A stretch of 64,000 bases of DNA, taken from the NCBI GenBank assembly GCA_973895155.1, contig OZ316894.1:4588001-4652000 (forward strand). Direction: 5' to 3'. Position 1 is the stretch's first letter, and every line of letters begins with the position of its first letter. The translations under genes and the position numbers were made by a program. Under the pieces are notes generated by a model. That model saw nothing but the letters and a program-made list of their open reading frames with translations, ran no database searches and was not told the origin of the DNA. Of the stretch, positions 11,738 to 21,476 are shown in pieces. The DNA is from Marsupella aquatica. Taxonomy: Eukaryota > Marchantiophyta.

Positions 11738-13560
11738 TGTCTATCAGAGAAGTTGGAAGAATAGTTCAGAACTATATATCCAGGGGAAACTCACCAAAGC
11801 TATCGTGCTAAACTGAAATGGAGCAGCTCTGTTTGGACAGTCTCCACCAACCCTTCTCCACTCTGTTTGGTGCAAACACAAAAGTTAGCTGCCATTTTTT
11901 ATTATCTTCATGATAGGGTAGTATTGGGGTGATTAGGGTAGCAAGTTAGGGGATAAACGTTGGGTCTGAACCAGTGCTTACTGGACAGTCTCCCTGTAAC
12001 TGGGGTTGACCAAACCCAATTACTAAAATGTCAAAAGTCATGTTCAACCTTCCCTGTAAGGCTATCAAATTCTCAGGACTAGATCTTTTGGTTACTGGAT
12101 CTGTATTGGAAGAATCAATACAAATCTTGCTTTTGATTACCTCATGGCTTTTACAAATCCTCTCTCAAGTTGTTTATTCTACCTGTGTTATCCTCACAAA
12201 ACCTACAGTCAGGTGTGAACGATAGCCTAATTCCTCAAGGCTACATTGCTGGGATTTAGTAACCTAGAAGGACTCAAGTAACCAGTTGTGAACTGACCCT
12301 AATCCCAACTGCAAGATAGACAGATATGACGTGACTGTATGAGGAGGTGACTTGGCCACCAACAACATGTTCCCTAGCTTTGCCTTAAATCATCAAAGTA
12401 TGCCCATGCTGGACATATGTGAGTGTTTAGAAGGAGAGAGCTGAGAACTAAAACTAGGCAATAAGGTTCACATCTTGTAGACTGCAGCTACAGCAATAGC
12501 ACAAGATTTGAGAACTATTTTGCAATCCCTTGAAACCTAGCTCCAAGGCCCACTTGAGCAACAATGTCTTACCTCCAAACAACACAAGATAGCATTAGTT
12601 TGGAGTCTTCTGAGTTTCAGATCAAATTTTCCCAAAAACCTAGTTCCAATGTCCCATTCACTGTTGCATCAAAAACAAGGGGCATTGCCTATGGTAGAGC
12701 AACAACTTTAGCTCTTGCCACGAGCCTTTCTCTCACTACAACAAGGCTCAGTTTTTCATTGTTAGCTTCCCTGTATTCACTTGTTTGAGCAGAGGTTGCC
12801 CACTCCTGAGCTGCGCTCCTTGTCAGTGTCTGGTATTATCATTTCCAGCCCGGGTTTTTCAGCTTTTCAAGTGACATTTGGCTCATGGTATGGTATACTT
12901 GATGCACGGGACTTCCATGGTGTACTGGCCTTAGTTCGGCCTTTGGGCATTTGTACTCTTTTCCCCTTCCATAAAATGGAGAATTTTCCTGAGTGTGAGC
13001 TGCCTGGCAAGTTGTGTGGGGGTTTCTTAGGAGGGGTTTTCCCTCCCCTCCCCCCACTAACCACAATTAAAAAAATAACTTAGTTATCTTTGCACCCATG
13101 CCATCCCTTCATGTTATACTTCAACTCCATGAAACGATGAATGACGAGCATTTCCAAGCTGTTGATGCACAACCCTCAAGATTTCATCAAACAGATTAAT
13201 AGCAATTGAAACAATCAAGAAGTAAAAGACAAGTGAAATGCCAAACATGAATTTGCGATTGCATGTGGCGGTACTCTCATTGACTTATAATCATATTTAC
13301 ATAGCTTTGTTTATATCATCCTTTGTAGACCTCTTGTGCTTACTGAAGGTTCGTGTTATGTGGACATTCAATAAATGTCTTCACATTTGCATTTAAGTGT
13401 CTTAGGTATTATGTTTTGACCATTGTGAATGATTGATTTATATTCTTCAACTCAATCCCCGCACACTAAACTTTCACACCCCATAACACAGCGGCAATGA
13501 CAACATGACCTCAATGACCTCCTTTTGCGGGGGGATTCACCCCCTATACTTTAGTCACAT
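11738..13560. other. No recognisable gene
   Basis: Open frames are short and none shows family motifs. I see no LTR, RNA gene or tandem array. Confidence 0.35.
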
Positions 13561-13880
13561 ATCAAGTTGGGTATCTTTTCTGGTGAAACGTGGTTTCCAA
13601 GTGAATATTACAATCCTTTTGTAGCCATAACGAGGCCTCGTCTCAATCAATTTAAAAGTGTCTGAGCTCCTCATTACCAGAATACCAGGGCATTGGGAGC
13701 AATAATAACCACCTGAAAACTTGGGCTAAATCCCTCCTTTTGGGGGCATTACATCCCATGGTGCTGTAGTTATAGATCAAGTTGGCATCTGTTTTGGGGG
13801 AAAGGGAGGGGGATTCCAAAATTCCAAGTGAATGTTACAATCCTTTTTTAGCCATCACGAGGCCTCGTCTCAATCACGTT
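13561..13880. repeat. Diverged tandem duplication, period about 227 bp
   Basis: AAGTGAATATTACAATCC at 13599 is repeated as AAGTGAATGTTACAATCC at 13826. Both are followed by TAGCCAT and CGAGGCCTCGTCTCAATCA, and both are preceded by ATCAAGTTGG. Confidence 0.65.
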
Positions 13881-14879
13881 CGGCCCATAAACGGTGGCAC
13901 TTCTCACGAGGTTTCACAACCCATTTTAGTTGATGTTGGTTGGTTCACAAGTTCTGGCGCACAGATTTGATGCCAACTAAAAGGGTGACGACTACAGTTA
14001 TGCAGTCTCTCGAGCCCCATTTTCGATGGCAGGCACGTCTACAAATGAAATGCTAAAATTGGTGCTCATGTACCCCATCGTATTGGAATGCGATGAGTCC
14101 ACTGCCTCCCTTTTTGTTTTGGGGCCCACGGGGAGGATGGGGGCCCCAACTCCCAAGAGCTCGAGCCTCCAAAATACAAACCTTAGTCTTTGAAACTTGT
14201 ATCACATTTCTCAAAATTTGAGGTTAATTTTAATAACTTGATAATCATAAATTTGAATATTTCTAAGTTTATGAATATGTCAGAGGAGTGCCATCTAAGT
14301 GGTAGTGTATTTTTGGCCATTTAAGTTTAATTTTCCATCATAAAATGGGAGGGGGGAGCTTTATTACATTGATTTTCATTGTGTTAAAATAAAACATTTT
14401 AGCTTGTGTTTTCTCATGTCTCCTCCTCGCTAGTTTCCGTTCAGGTACAAAACTACAGTAATTTATTATCCTAGGACTCGTAATCATCAATTTATGCCCC
14501 CAAACTACGTATTATGGACCACCCAAACTCTCATGCATGGACCACCCAAGTGTGGTCCATGGGAGCACTGTGTATAACTTGGTGGTCCATCCTGGCTTCA
14601 ATTCCTAGTAATTTGGGTGACAAAAATAATAGATAGCTAAAGCAGTAGTAATAATCTGATTTGTGTAAATAATAAAGAATTGAAGACACTGGGCAAAATA
14701 ATGCCACATCCTAAGAGTGGTGAACAAACAAATATGGGGAAGTTTCATAAAATGGGCTTATTTTGAAGTCTTCAAACATGACTAGCAGAGATGAAAATGA
14801 GAGTACAAACTTCAGGACATGGCTTGTTTACAAATGGTAGATCTCGGGGTAGAGCTAACCATTGGAAGGTTGAGCTCAG

Positions 14880-15430
14880 GAATGTGTGAACTCTGCAATT
14901 AAAATTTTGAGCACACAAAACAGCTCTTCCATAGCTGCAGCAAGGTACAGAATAGATGCAAAGTAATCAATACTTTGCTCAAACACACCCAGACTTTGAA
15001 TTGGCTCAAAAATAATCTGTTTGACTCAATTCATGCTGCCCTTATGATTCAGAAACTCAATCCGGGTCCAGTGGTTCTGGTTATGGAACTCTGTAATGAA
15101 CTGTGGAAGGAAAGAAATGCCCGGGTTCCCAGTTCCTTGGAGAGATATGCTTAGTAGACCCCTTCTGGAAAAAGTTTGCTTAAGCGACCCCCTCCATACT
15201 TTTCCCCAATCTGGACCGTTGATGGACCTTTCAATCTCAGATCTGGACCGTTGATAGACCTCAGGGGGTTGATCAAGTAACAAGTTTCATTTTGGGGGTT
15301 GATCCTGAAGAACACCAGCTACCATCTCAAGGCTATGCTGGCAATCAGTAAGATGGCCAAGAGGTCCAAACAAATTCAACAAGGAGTGGACGAGCTGGAC
15401 TTCATCCTTAGGCCATGGGCTGGCTCTGGA
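14880..15430 (+). mobile_element. LINE fragment (end of the RT-associated region), interrupted by a MITE-like insert
   Basis: Translated on the plus strand, about 15,060-15,130 encodes VVLVMELCNELWKERNARV. This resembles the W.ERN region that ends plant LINE (zf-RVT-type) polyproteins. After the insert at about 15,149-15,309 the frame resumes with KMAKRSKQIQQGVDELDFIL followed by RPW. A homologous fragment on the minus strand at 51,010-51,320 reads MEMSNNIWKERNAATYSQS and later LKRKHRQIRVTLEQLFNILL followed by PW, without the insert. Two independent copies support a real family. Confidence 0.6.
15149..15309. mobile_element. MITE-like inverted-repeat element inside the LINE fragment
   Basis: The left part (TAGTAGACCCC, then GCGACCCCCT) is the imperfect inverse of the right part (AGGGGGTTGATC, then GGGGGTTGATCC). 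The centre has two direct copies of ATCTGGACCGTTGATRGACCT. It resembles the 11,570-11,727 element in organisation. It separates two stretches that are continuous in the homologous LINE fragment at 51 kb. I could not fix the exact ends or the target duplication. Confidence 0.5.
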
Positions 15431-15743
15431 GGTGCGTAGTGCGATGACATCTAGTTTATGAAGAGCAACAATACGCTGCATGCTCGGCTTGGTGGTGCCA
15501 GGGGTGGTACCATTACCCATTTGGGAGGAAGCAGCATAGGAGCATTGACAACTATTCCTCCACTGACTTACACATGTGTAGTTACCACGAATACTTTAAT
15601 AGTGATAATTATTTCTGTAAACGGTAACATTACACCGGTTAAATTATAGTCCTTTAGTCTTAGAAGCGTCAGTCAGAAGTTAATCCAGGGTATTTAGGGA
15701 GCAGCACGCAAGGACCGGTAGCAGTTCATTGCATCCTGTTAGA

Positions 15744-16352
15744 ATGGCGGAAAGGCTAGAATTAGGGGAGGCGACGATCATCGCGATTAGTGGCCGGACA
15801 GGAGTAGAGTTCTGTTATGAAGGTTGTGATGGCTTTCTAGCAGATGGCAAGGTCTGTGCCTTAGGCACAAGGGCTCGACAGAAAAGACAAGAGGGGACCG
15901 ACATGGGAACCCCTATTAGCCGAAATCGAGTAGGGCATAGGTGTAAACCGCTAGGCGAAGGAGTGCTTATGTTTATGTTCACCATTCGGGTGAAAGAAGG
16001 GAGCTGTCGTGTCTGGGATGAGGCCGGGCAACAATTGTTTGGAATGAAGGGCGAAGAGTTTCGTCAGCGATTCACGACCAACGGGGCCATTGAGGAATTC
16101 TGCAGAAATGTCATGCGGAAGAAGTGGAATCTGGTACTAAGGCGGGATAACAACCGCGATCAACGGATTGCATGGCGATTAATCACCGCCGGTCAAGTAA
16201 TCGTCGCCAACAAAGCGACTACCGCTAAGGAAGGGGACGATAACCTAAATGTCGTTTCACACTTAGCAGGATTGGCGATCAAAAGTCCGGAAGCTTCCAG
16301 TTCAGGCGCCATCAAAGAAGAGAATCAAAGGCGTTGTTGCACAGTTCAGTAA
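15744..16352 (+). CDS. RPA1 DBD-C-like zinc-ribbon/OB-fold protein encoded in the 5' LTR
   Basis: The open frame encodes about 202 residues from the first ATG. Its order of motifs follows the C-terminal DNA-binding domain (DBD-C, Rep_fac-A_C) of replication protein A large subunit. FCYEGCDGFLADGKVC (C28, C38) resembles the first zinc-ribbon half. GHRC (H65, C67) is a reduced second half. FTIRVKEGSCRVWDEAGQQL followed by FGMKGEEF (80-106) is the OB strand with the W.[DE]..G..[IL].G signature. EEFCRNVMRKKWNLVLRRDN and DQRIAWRLITA match the last helix and strand of that domain. RPA binds single-stranded DNA in replication and repair. The fourth zinc cysteine is not evident, and the tail after about 150 is low-complexity. 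The frame is also open in the other LTR with eight residue differences. Function in the element is unknown; the family call rests on motif reading, not a search. Confidence 0.65.
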   Translation: MAERLELGEATIIAISGRTGVEFCYEGCDGFLADGKVCALGTRARQKRQEGTDMGTPISRNRVGHRCKPLGEGVLMFMFTIRVKEGSCRVWDEAGQQLFGMKGEEFRQRFTTNGAIEEFCRNVMRKKWNLVLRRDNNRDQRIAWRLITAGQVIVANKATTAKEGDDNLNVVSHLAGLAIKSPEASSSGAIKEENQRRCCTVQ

Positions 16353-16672
16353 CCACGGGAATCTTTTTGACATGTAAACACGGTTCTTGGCTCGCTCATC
16401 GTTCTTGGCAGGAGACAGTTAGAGTTTCTTGGCAGATTAGCGCAGGAGACCGCGGCTGAAGGGCGAACCGTCCAACTGAAGTCGGCGCGCCCCGGAAAGT
16501 AGTTAGAAACCTCAGCAAAGACGGACGCGAGGCATAGGTATTTAGAGGCTGTGGAGCGCTAGGCGCTCTGTCACCTTTTGCTAGGAGCTTGGTTGAGAGG
16601 TAGAGCCGGACTCACCTCAAGATTACCAGCGTTTTGTATTAGTGTCCCTACTCGTTTTGAGTAGTTTTTGAT

Positions 16673-16679
16673 TATAAAG
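16673..16679 (+). promoter_or_regulatory. Candidate LTR TATA box
   Basis: TATAAAG in an AT-rich dip of the LTR, identical in the right LTR at 28202. If transcription starts about 30 bp downstream, the RPA-like ORF lies wholly in U3 and the two smaller ORFs lie in R/U5. No other equally good TATA motif stands out in the LTR. Confidence 0.45.
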
Positions 16680-16932
16680 AGATGTGTATGAATGCAATAG
16701 AGTGCAGAGGAACTTCGTTACCTTGTGCTTGAGCGGTGAGTAAGAGTCCAAAGTCAACGTTGGAAGAATGTTGTGAATCAAGTCAGAAGAAGCAGTAACT
16801 TTGAAAGTCATTCGAAGAAGGAGAGGCATTCGTGATTAATACTGAGAGTCAAGGAGTGCGGTTATGGGAGTTCGCGCGAAGTACTCGTTAGGAACATGTG
16901 TTAAGTCGATTAATCGTAAATCGCTGGGATGA

Positions 16933-17175
16933 ATGGAAATCGTCTCACTACGAGTGAGGACCTTACGGTTTAGCACGTTAAGGCAACGATTTAACAGACA
17001 GCTCGTGGGAAGCAAGGTCTGGTTGGAGATTGTGTGTATCCAGGACGTGACCTTGGTCGTCGTACACCTTCAACATACAGGGTCAACCGTTAAACTGGGG
17101 TTCCTACTACGGATACCTCTATTTAAATTGCTTGATTTAGCCAAAGACAGATCGATTGCCAGGAAGGCCGATTGA
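16933..17175 (+). CDS. Hypothetical 80-residue ORF in the 5' LTR
   Basis: ATG-started frame with a basic N-terminal half and a hydrophobic C-terminal half (LGFLLRIPLFKLLDLAKDR). It is also open in the right LTR with one residue change near the start. I recognise no family. It may simply be a chance frame in the leader of the genomic RNA. Confidence 0.25.
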   Translation: MEIVSLRVRTLRFSTLRQRFNRQLVGSKVWLEIVCIQDVTLVVVHLQHTGSTVKLGFLLRIPLFKLLDLAKDRSIARKAD

Positions 17176-17217
17176 GGGACAGCAAGACCTAACCCGGTCA
17201 CTGCTACTATAACAACC

Positions 17218-17538
17218 ATGAATGTAGACAGTAAGGCGGACAAGCCTTGCTCCTTGATTAAGTTAAGACCACTGGAATTGTGGATCTGTTCCATCGGTTC
17301 CCACCTGATTACCCGAGCGTTACGCCAGGAGAGTATTCCCATCTGTTTAATTACTTACCGCTACTGGTGTGGGTTTATCGAGATCATCTACAGGGAGGGT
17401 CTGGTGTTGACTGAAGCAGTCGTGCCCAAGAAGTGGAAGGAAGAGTTAGACATTATAGAGCACTTGGTAGGATTCACTTACGGGGACTATATAGAGGAAG
17501 AGGGGAGTACCCCGCTAGAAGGTCGGTTGATCGTTTAA
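17218..17538 (+). CDS. Hypothetical 106-residue ORF in the 5' LTR
   Basis: ATG-started frame 42 bp after the preceding ORF. It encodes a mixed protein with a central hydrophobic/aromatic stretch (YRYWCGFIEIIYREGLVL) and an acidic C-terminal part. No family is recognised. In the right LTR a stop codon at 28891 cuts it after 48 codons, so it is either dispensable or intact only in the left copy. Confidence 0.3.
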   Translation: MNVDSKADKPCSLIKLRPLELWICSIGSHLITRALRQESIPICLITYRYWCGFIEIIYREGLVLTEAVVPKKWKEELDIIEHLVGFTYGDYIEEEGSTPLEGRLIV

Positions 17539-17608
17539 GCGGGAGATACTGCGAAGAAGGCAGTTAGACGTCCGTTAATCGCAAGTCAAACTGGGCGTTT
17601 AACATTTT

Positions 17609-17625
17609 TGGCGACCATACTGGGG
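17609..17625 (+). other. Primer binding site
   Basis: TGGCGACCATACTGGGG begins four bases after the LTR end, where reverse transcription would be primed by a tRNA 3' end. It starts TGGCG and ends TGGGG like the lysine- or aspartate-tRNA sites used by plant Tat/Athila elements. From memory it fits neither fully (about 13 and 12 of 17), so I leave the tRNA unassigned. Confidence 0.65.
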
Positions 17626-17722
17626 AACGTCTCGTTGAGGGTTCCGAGAGAGGAGCAACTGTTACGACCAGCAGTCCAAACCAGGAGAGAGAAGAGCAAA
17701 TCAAGAAGGGCGAACGGGTGAC

Positions 17723-17905
17723 ATGAACTCACCGAAGGAGTTCTGGACGTTGTTCTATTTCGAGAAAGATGCCGAAGCAGCAATCATAACGACACTGAAC
17801 GAGAAAGAGCACTCGATACTGGCCAACGGGAGGAGCAATGCACGAGAAGGCGATGTTATGATAATCGCTTACACCACGCCCACACACACCGAGTTGGTAC
17901 TTTGA
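17723..17905 (+). CDS. Hypothetical 60-residue leader ORF of the retrotransposon
   Basis: ATG-started short frame in the 924-bp leader between the LTR and gag (MNSPKEFWTLFYFEKDAEAA...). No family is recognised. It may be an upstream ORF that affects gag translation or chance. Confidence 0.2.
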   Translation: MNSPKEFWTLFYFEKDAEAAIITTLNEKEHSILANGRSNAREGDVMIIAYTTPTHTELVL

Positions 17906-17990
17906 GAAGCGCATGGCGGAACCTGGAACGTGAGGAGGCGGGCAATTCATTTGCAATCCTCTGTTCGGAGCAGTGTTTACAACAGCGACC

Positions 17991-18305
17991 ATGCCACCAA
18001 GTGATCGATTACCCCAAGGCTACACGCAGTACCGCCTACCCAAGAGGAAGGAGGACCTTAGAAAGATCTTAGAGTGGTGTCGTTGGAATCGAAATGAGTA
18101 CCCTGTTGCGATAGCATTCCAGATAGGCAGAATCGCTAGGAAATTAAGTTCTAAACTAGAGGAAACCACAGGGGCTTGCCCAGGATGTATGATGTGGAGT
18201 CAACATGACAGTTTTGAGTTTTCCATGTTGAAACAGTTATTAACAATGTGCTTTAACGAGGAACTCATGGCTCCAGAAGCCTGCACTCCTAGTTTAAGCG
18301 AATAG
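17991..18305 (+). CDS. Hypothetical 104-residue leader ORF of the retrotransposon
   Basis: ATG-started frame ending 223 bp before gag, encoding a basic N-terminal part (RLPKRKEDLRKILEWCRWNR) and a CPGC pair near residue 68. I recognise no family. Purine tracts similar to the PPT (AAGTAAAGGAGA) follow at about 18,338 and 18,386. Confidence 0.25.
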   Translation: MPPSDRLPQGYTQYRLPKRKEDLRKILEWCRWNRNEYPVAIAFQIGRIARKLSSKLEETTGACPGCMMWSQHDSFEFSMLKQLLTMCFNEELMAPEACTPSLSE

Positions 18306-18528
18306 GAGTCATTTCGCAGAGGGCATAGCCGCAGTTAAGTAAAGGAGAGAGAGAAACTGATTAATAGAGGTCATAAAATTAGTCAAGTAAAGGAGACAGT
18401 AGAAGGTCTCCGTTTTTGTGAAAAGTAACGAGTAATAAGAACTTGATGCCACCTTTGTAAAGAAAAGACCTGATCGTCGAGTATATTGCTTGTAGGCAGA
18501 GAAAGGGCTTTGCTACCCCAAAAGATAA

Positions 18529-19473
18529 ATGGGCAAGATGCCCGTCAATCCCAACGAAGGGGAAATGGCAGGGGAGTTCGAACCTTTCCAAGAAAGCAGA
18601 CCCAGACTTGAGGCCGAAGAACGAATCGAGAATTCAAGGACTCAAGATAAGGTCAAAGAAAACCTGGAAGAAGCCATGGAACGACTTAAAATCCACCAAG
18701 GAGCTGGCAGTAGTTCAAGATCGGCTCCTACCAGAAGGGTTAAAATACCCATGTTCAAGGGAGCACCTGATGAAGATGCCGATACCCACTTAGCACGTTT
18801 CAAAGAAATGCTCAGAGCTAACCACGAACAGAACGACACAGCCCAATTAGAGTTGTTTCCCAGCTCGCTGGACAAGGAGGCTTTTGTATGGTACACTCAA
18901 TACCCAGCTGACCATTTCAAAACTTGGCCTGATTTTTCAAAAGAATTCTTAGATCATTATAGAAGGGCTAAGGAAGAATCCGATTTGTATAGCATTCTGC
19001 AAAACATGACTCAGAAGAAAGGAGAACCAGTACAGAACTATATTGGATGGTTAAAGGTAACAATGAGACGATTAACGAATAAACCGTCCGATGGGCAACG
19101 AATTAGCTGGATGAGGAAGGCTGTGAAGGGGAGTCTAGTCACAGTGGTGGAACAAAATCCCACTTCTAATGCTGATGAATACGAGAAAAGATTAATACGG
19201 CTAGAGGGCATTACTCAGATGCTTAACCAGGAAAAGAACGAGAGCAGTAAGGACGAAGAGAGTGTTAACCGGAAAACAGAAACTTCTAAGGTAGAAGCCA
19301 AGGAAAACCGAGAGCGAGGCGAGGTTAGTACTCGTAAATTCTGTGAAATACATATGAGGCCTGGACACACTACTCATGAATGCAACCAATATCCTTTTAA
19401 AAAGAAACCTAGCCTAGGTGTAAATCAGGTAGGAACAAGCAAACAAGATGGGGATAGGATGGAGAGTAGCTAG
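18529..19473 (+). CDS. gag: Retrotransposon gag (capsid and first zinc knuckle)
   Basis: 314 residues from an ATG to a TAG. An acidic N-terminus and a helical segment are followed by a retrotransposon gag capsid domain at about residues 80-210, with FVWYTQYP, TWPDFSKEFLDHYRR and GEPVQNYIGWL. A CX2HX4HX4C knuckle (CEIHMRPGHTTHEC) lies near residue 282, the form seen in Tat/Athila elements. The TAG at 19471 is followed by a TGA at 19504 in the same frame. A second CCHC-like motif (CYYCRLTGHIRGPDC) lies beyond these in the same frame. I infer that gag and protease were one frame and that these stops are decay. Confidence 0.9.
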   Translation: MGKMPVNPNEGEMAGEFEPFQESRPRLEAEERIENSRTQDKVKENLEEAMERLKIHQGAGSSSRSAPTRRVKIPMFKGAPDEDADTHLARFKEMLRANHEQNDTAQLELFPSSLDKEAFVWYTQYPADHFKTWPDFSKEFLDHYRRAKEESDLYSILQNMTQKKGEPVQNYIGWLKVTMRRLTNKPSDGQRISWMRKAVKGSLVTVVEQNPTSNADEYEKRLIRLEGITQMLNQEKNESSKDEESVNRKTETSKVEAKENRERGEVSTRKFCEIHMRPGHTTHECNQYPFKKKPSLGVNQVGTSKQDGDRMESS

Positions 19474-19599
19474 GGATATTACAATCCTGATCGTAACGCA
19501 AACTGAAGCCCTTATAAGGATGGTGGGGCTAAATACCCACCGATTTGCTATTACTGTCGACTAACCGGCCACATCAGGGGCCCCGATTGTGAATTATGG

Positions 19600-20904
19600 A
19601 TGAAGCATATGAAAGAAAAGGAAGAAATAGCAGGGAAAGCCCCAGCACCTATGAACATTGTGCAGGTGTCGACATACGTGGTGACAAGATCTCAGGGGCA
19701 GCCAGAGGACTCAACCCCAACCAATCCCACGGAGATTGAGGGAGGATTCGATTGGAGCCAAATGGACGCAACCACACGAGAAATAGCGGATGAAATTTGC
19801 CACAAACAGCAGAACGAGACGCTGCCACGGCCTGAACGATTAATGCGTTCAGAACCTTACGCAGAGACGGATACTGAAATTCTAGAGGAGGGAGTGACGA
19901 TGGGGGGATTCGATCAAGAAACGGGACAACTCCCACGAGACGAAGAACCACCGAATAACCCTGCCGAAGCGAACCAGCGAATAGTGGATAAGCTAGTGCA
20001 ACTCATCGCGAAGACCAGAGTCGACATCACTGTCGAGGAACTGTTCCAATTAGCACCACAATGCAAGGAAGCAGTAATGAGACGGTTGGGAGGCAGAATT
20101 AGTCCTACCACACTGCCAGGGGTACCACTGTACCAAGCTGGGAAGATTCCCCTGATCGACAAAGGAGCCATAGTACAGATCAGCGTAAGGGGCATCAAAC
20201 TGAAGAACGTATTGCTGGATGGAGGGTCAGCCGTAAACCTCATGAGTGAGCAGACCTACAGACTGCTAGGCAGAGTCAAGCGCTTACCGGCCCCTTTTAA
20301 TCTAGTAATAGCCGATCAAAGCAACTGTCACCCACTGGGTTACGTGCCAGACTTATCAATGCTGATTTCAGGCATCAAGTACAATTTAGGAGTGGTAGTT
20401 TTGAGAGAAGCAGATTCTACCCGAGGACAACCCATGTTGTTAGGACGACCTTGGCTAAGACAGGCCAAAGTAAAACAACATTGGGGGGAAGAGAAGGATT
20501 ATATAAAAATAGAACACAGAGGAGAGACCTTCAAGATCAGGACCAAGGCCATCGAAGACGGTGTACCACCTATGGCCAGAGTTTGTACTTTGAACTGGGC
20601 AGAGGGGTTGAATGAGGATGAAGAAGAGACCTATTTAAAATGCCGTCCAGACTTAGTACCAATTTCAGATATGGAAATAGTCAAGCTTGACGAGATGCAA
20701 GGAATGACCAGAGAAAAGATGGATCATGATCTACAAAACGATCTGTTTAAACACATAGACCCGCAAGGCATTCAGGAGTGCTCGTTAAAGGAGGAAGAAG
20801 CACAGACCACCTTGCAGGATCTAGCAGAGAAAGTGGTGGGATGGAGTGCCACCGAGGAAGAGCACATTCAGAAGGTCAATTTGAGTGACACCAAACGATC
20901 GTGA
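19600..20904 (+). CDS. pro: Retrotransposon aspartic protease segment (gag-pro continuation)
   Basis: 434 residues in the same frame as gag. The start shown is the first ATG after the stops, so it is a convenience. The retropepsin active site reads VLLDGGSAVNLMS with D207; DGGS replaces the classical DTGA, as usual in Tat/Athila-type elements. The flap/closing region follows, ending MLLGRPWLRQAKVKQHWG near residue 285. The frame ends at a TGA (20902) but stays open on the far side into pre-RT sequence (KIGKHLSPELKDEL...), so this stop also looks like decay. Confidence 0.88.
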   Translation: MKHMKEKEEIAGKAPAPMNIVQVSTYVVTRSQGQPEDSTPTNPTEIEGGFDWSQMDATTREIADEICHKQQNETLPRPERLMRSEPYAETDTEILEEGVTMGGFDQETGQLPRDEEPPNNPAEANQRIVDKLVQLIAKTRVDITVEELFQLAPQCKEAVMRRLGGRISPTTLPGVPLYQAGKIPLIDKGAIVQISVRGIKLKNVLLDGGSAVNLMSEQTYRLLGRVKRLPAPFNLVIADQSNCHPLGYVPDLSMLISGIKYNLGVVVLREADSTRGQPMLLGRPWLRQAKVKQHWGEEKDYIKIEHRGETFKIRTKAIEDGVPPMARVCTLNWAEGLNEDEEETYLKCRPDLVPISDMEIVKLDEMQGMTREKMDHDLQNDLFKHIDPQGIQECSLKEEEAQTTLQDLAEKVVGWSATEEEHIQKVNLSDTKRS

Positions 20905-21080
20905 GAAGTAAAGATAGGAAAACACCTTTCCCCCGAGCTCAAAGATGAACTTGTTACATTACTCGCCGAATTCCGAGATGTTTTTGCCTGGGATTACACG
21001 GAGTTGAAGGGAGTACCAGAGTCAATTGGCGTACATCGAATCCGACTCGTACCAGGGTCAGTACCGGTGCAGACGCATGA

Positions 21081-21344
21081 TATAGGATGAACCCCAACTA
21101 TGCGGAAAAGGTAAAAGAAGAAATCCAAAGGCTCCTTGATGCCAAATTCATTGAACCCGTTAAGCGTTATACGTGGCTATCTCCGATAGTCGTAGTACCT
21201 AAGAAAAATGGGAAGTTGAGAGTCTGCATTGATTTCAGAAAATTAAACGCAGCTACCATAAAAGACCCTTTTCCAGTACCATTTCTAGAAGCAGTTCTGG
21301 ATGTGGTAGCAGGAAAATCAGCTTATTCATTTCTAGATGGGTAG
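21081..21344 (+). pseudogene. pol: N-terminal part of reverse transcriptase, cut off by a frameshift and a stop
   Basis: The frame encodes MNPNYAEKVKEEIQRLLDAK, then FIEPV, SPIVVVPKKNGKLRVCIDFR and LDVVAGKSAYSFLDG, the fingers and first palm of a gypsy RT. The upstream pro frame reaches a stop at 21088. The two frames are offset by one position near 21079, so a single-base change broke them. At 21342 a TAG follows FLDG, where family members have an aromatic residue. Reading then continues in frame into the next entry. Confidence 0.85.
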
Positions 21345-21476
21345 AGCGGGTACAGTCAGGTCCGGTTAGCAACAGAAGCGAGGGAGCTAACCACTTTCAT
21401 TACGGAATGGGGCGCTTTCCAGTGTCTCGTATTACCCTTTGGATTATGTAATGGGCCTAGTACATTTCAGCGATTA

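Larger units (their letters stand above)
15616..17604 (+). repeat. 5' LTR (1,989 bp)
   Basis: The boundaries are set by identity with 27145-29133, by TG...CA ends and by the ATTTC duplication. It contains the RPA-like ORF in its first third, a TATAAAG at 16673 and two smaller ORFs (80 and 106 codons) in its last third. Nearly 2 kb is long but within the range for Tat/Athila-type LTRs. Confidence 0.95.

Noticed and set aside
16623-16829. Minus-strand frame of 68 codons in both LTRs
   Set aside because: It lies antisense over the likely LTR promoter, has a low-complexity Thr/Leu/Ser composition and no motif.
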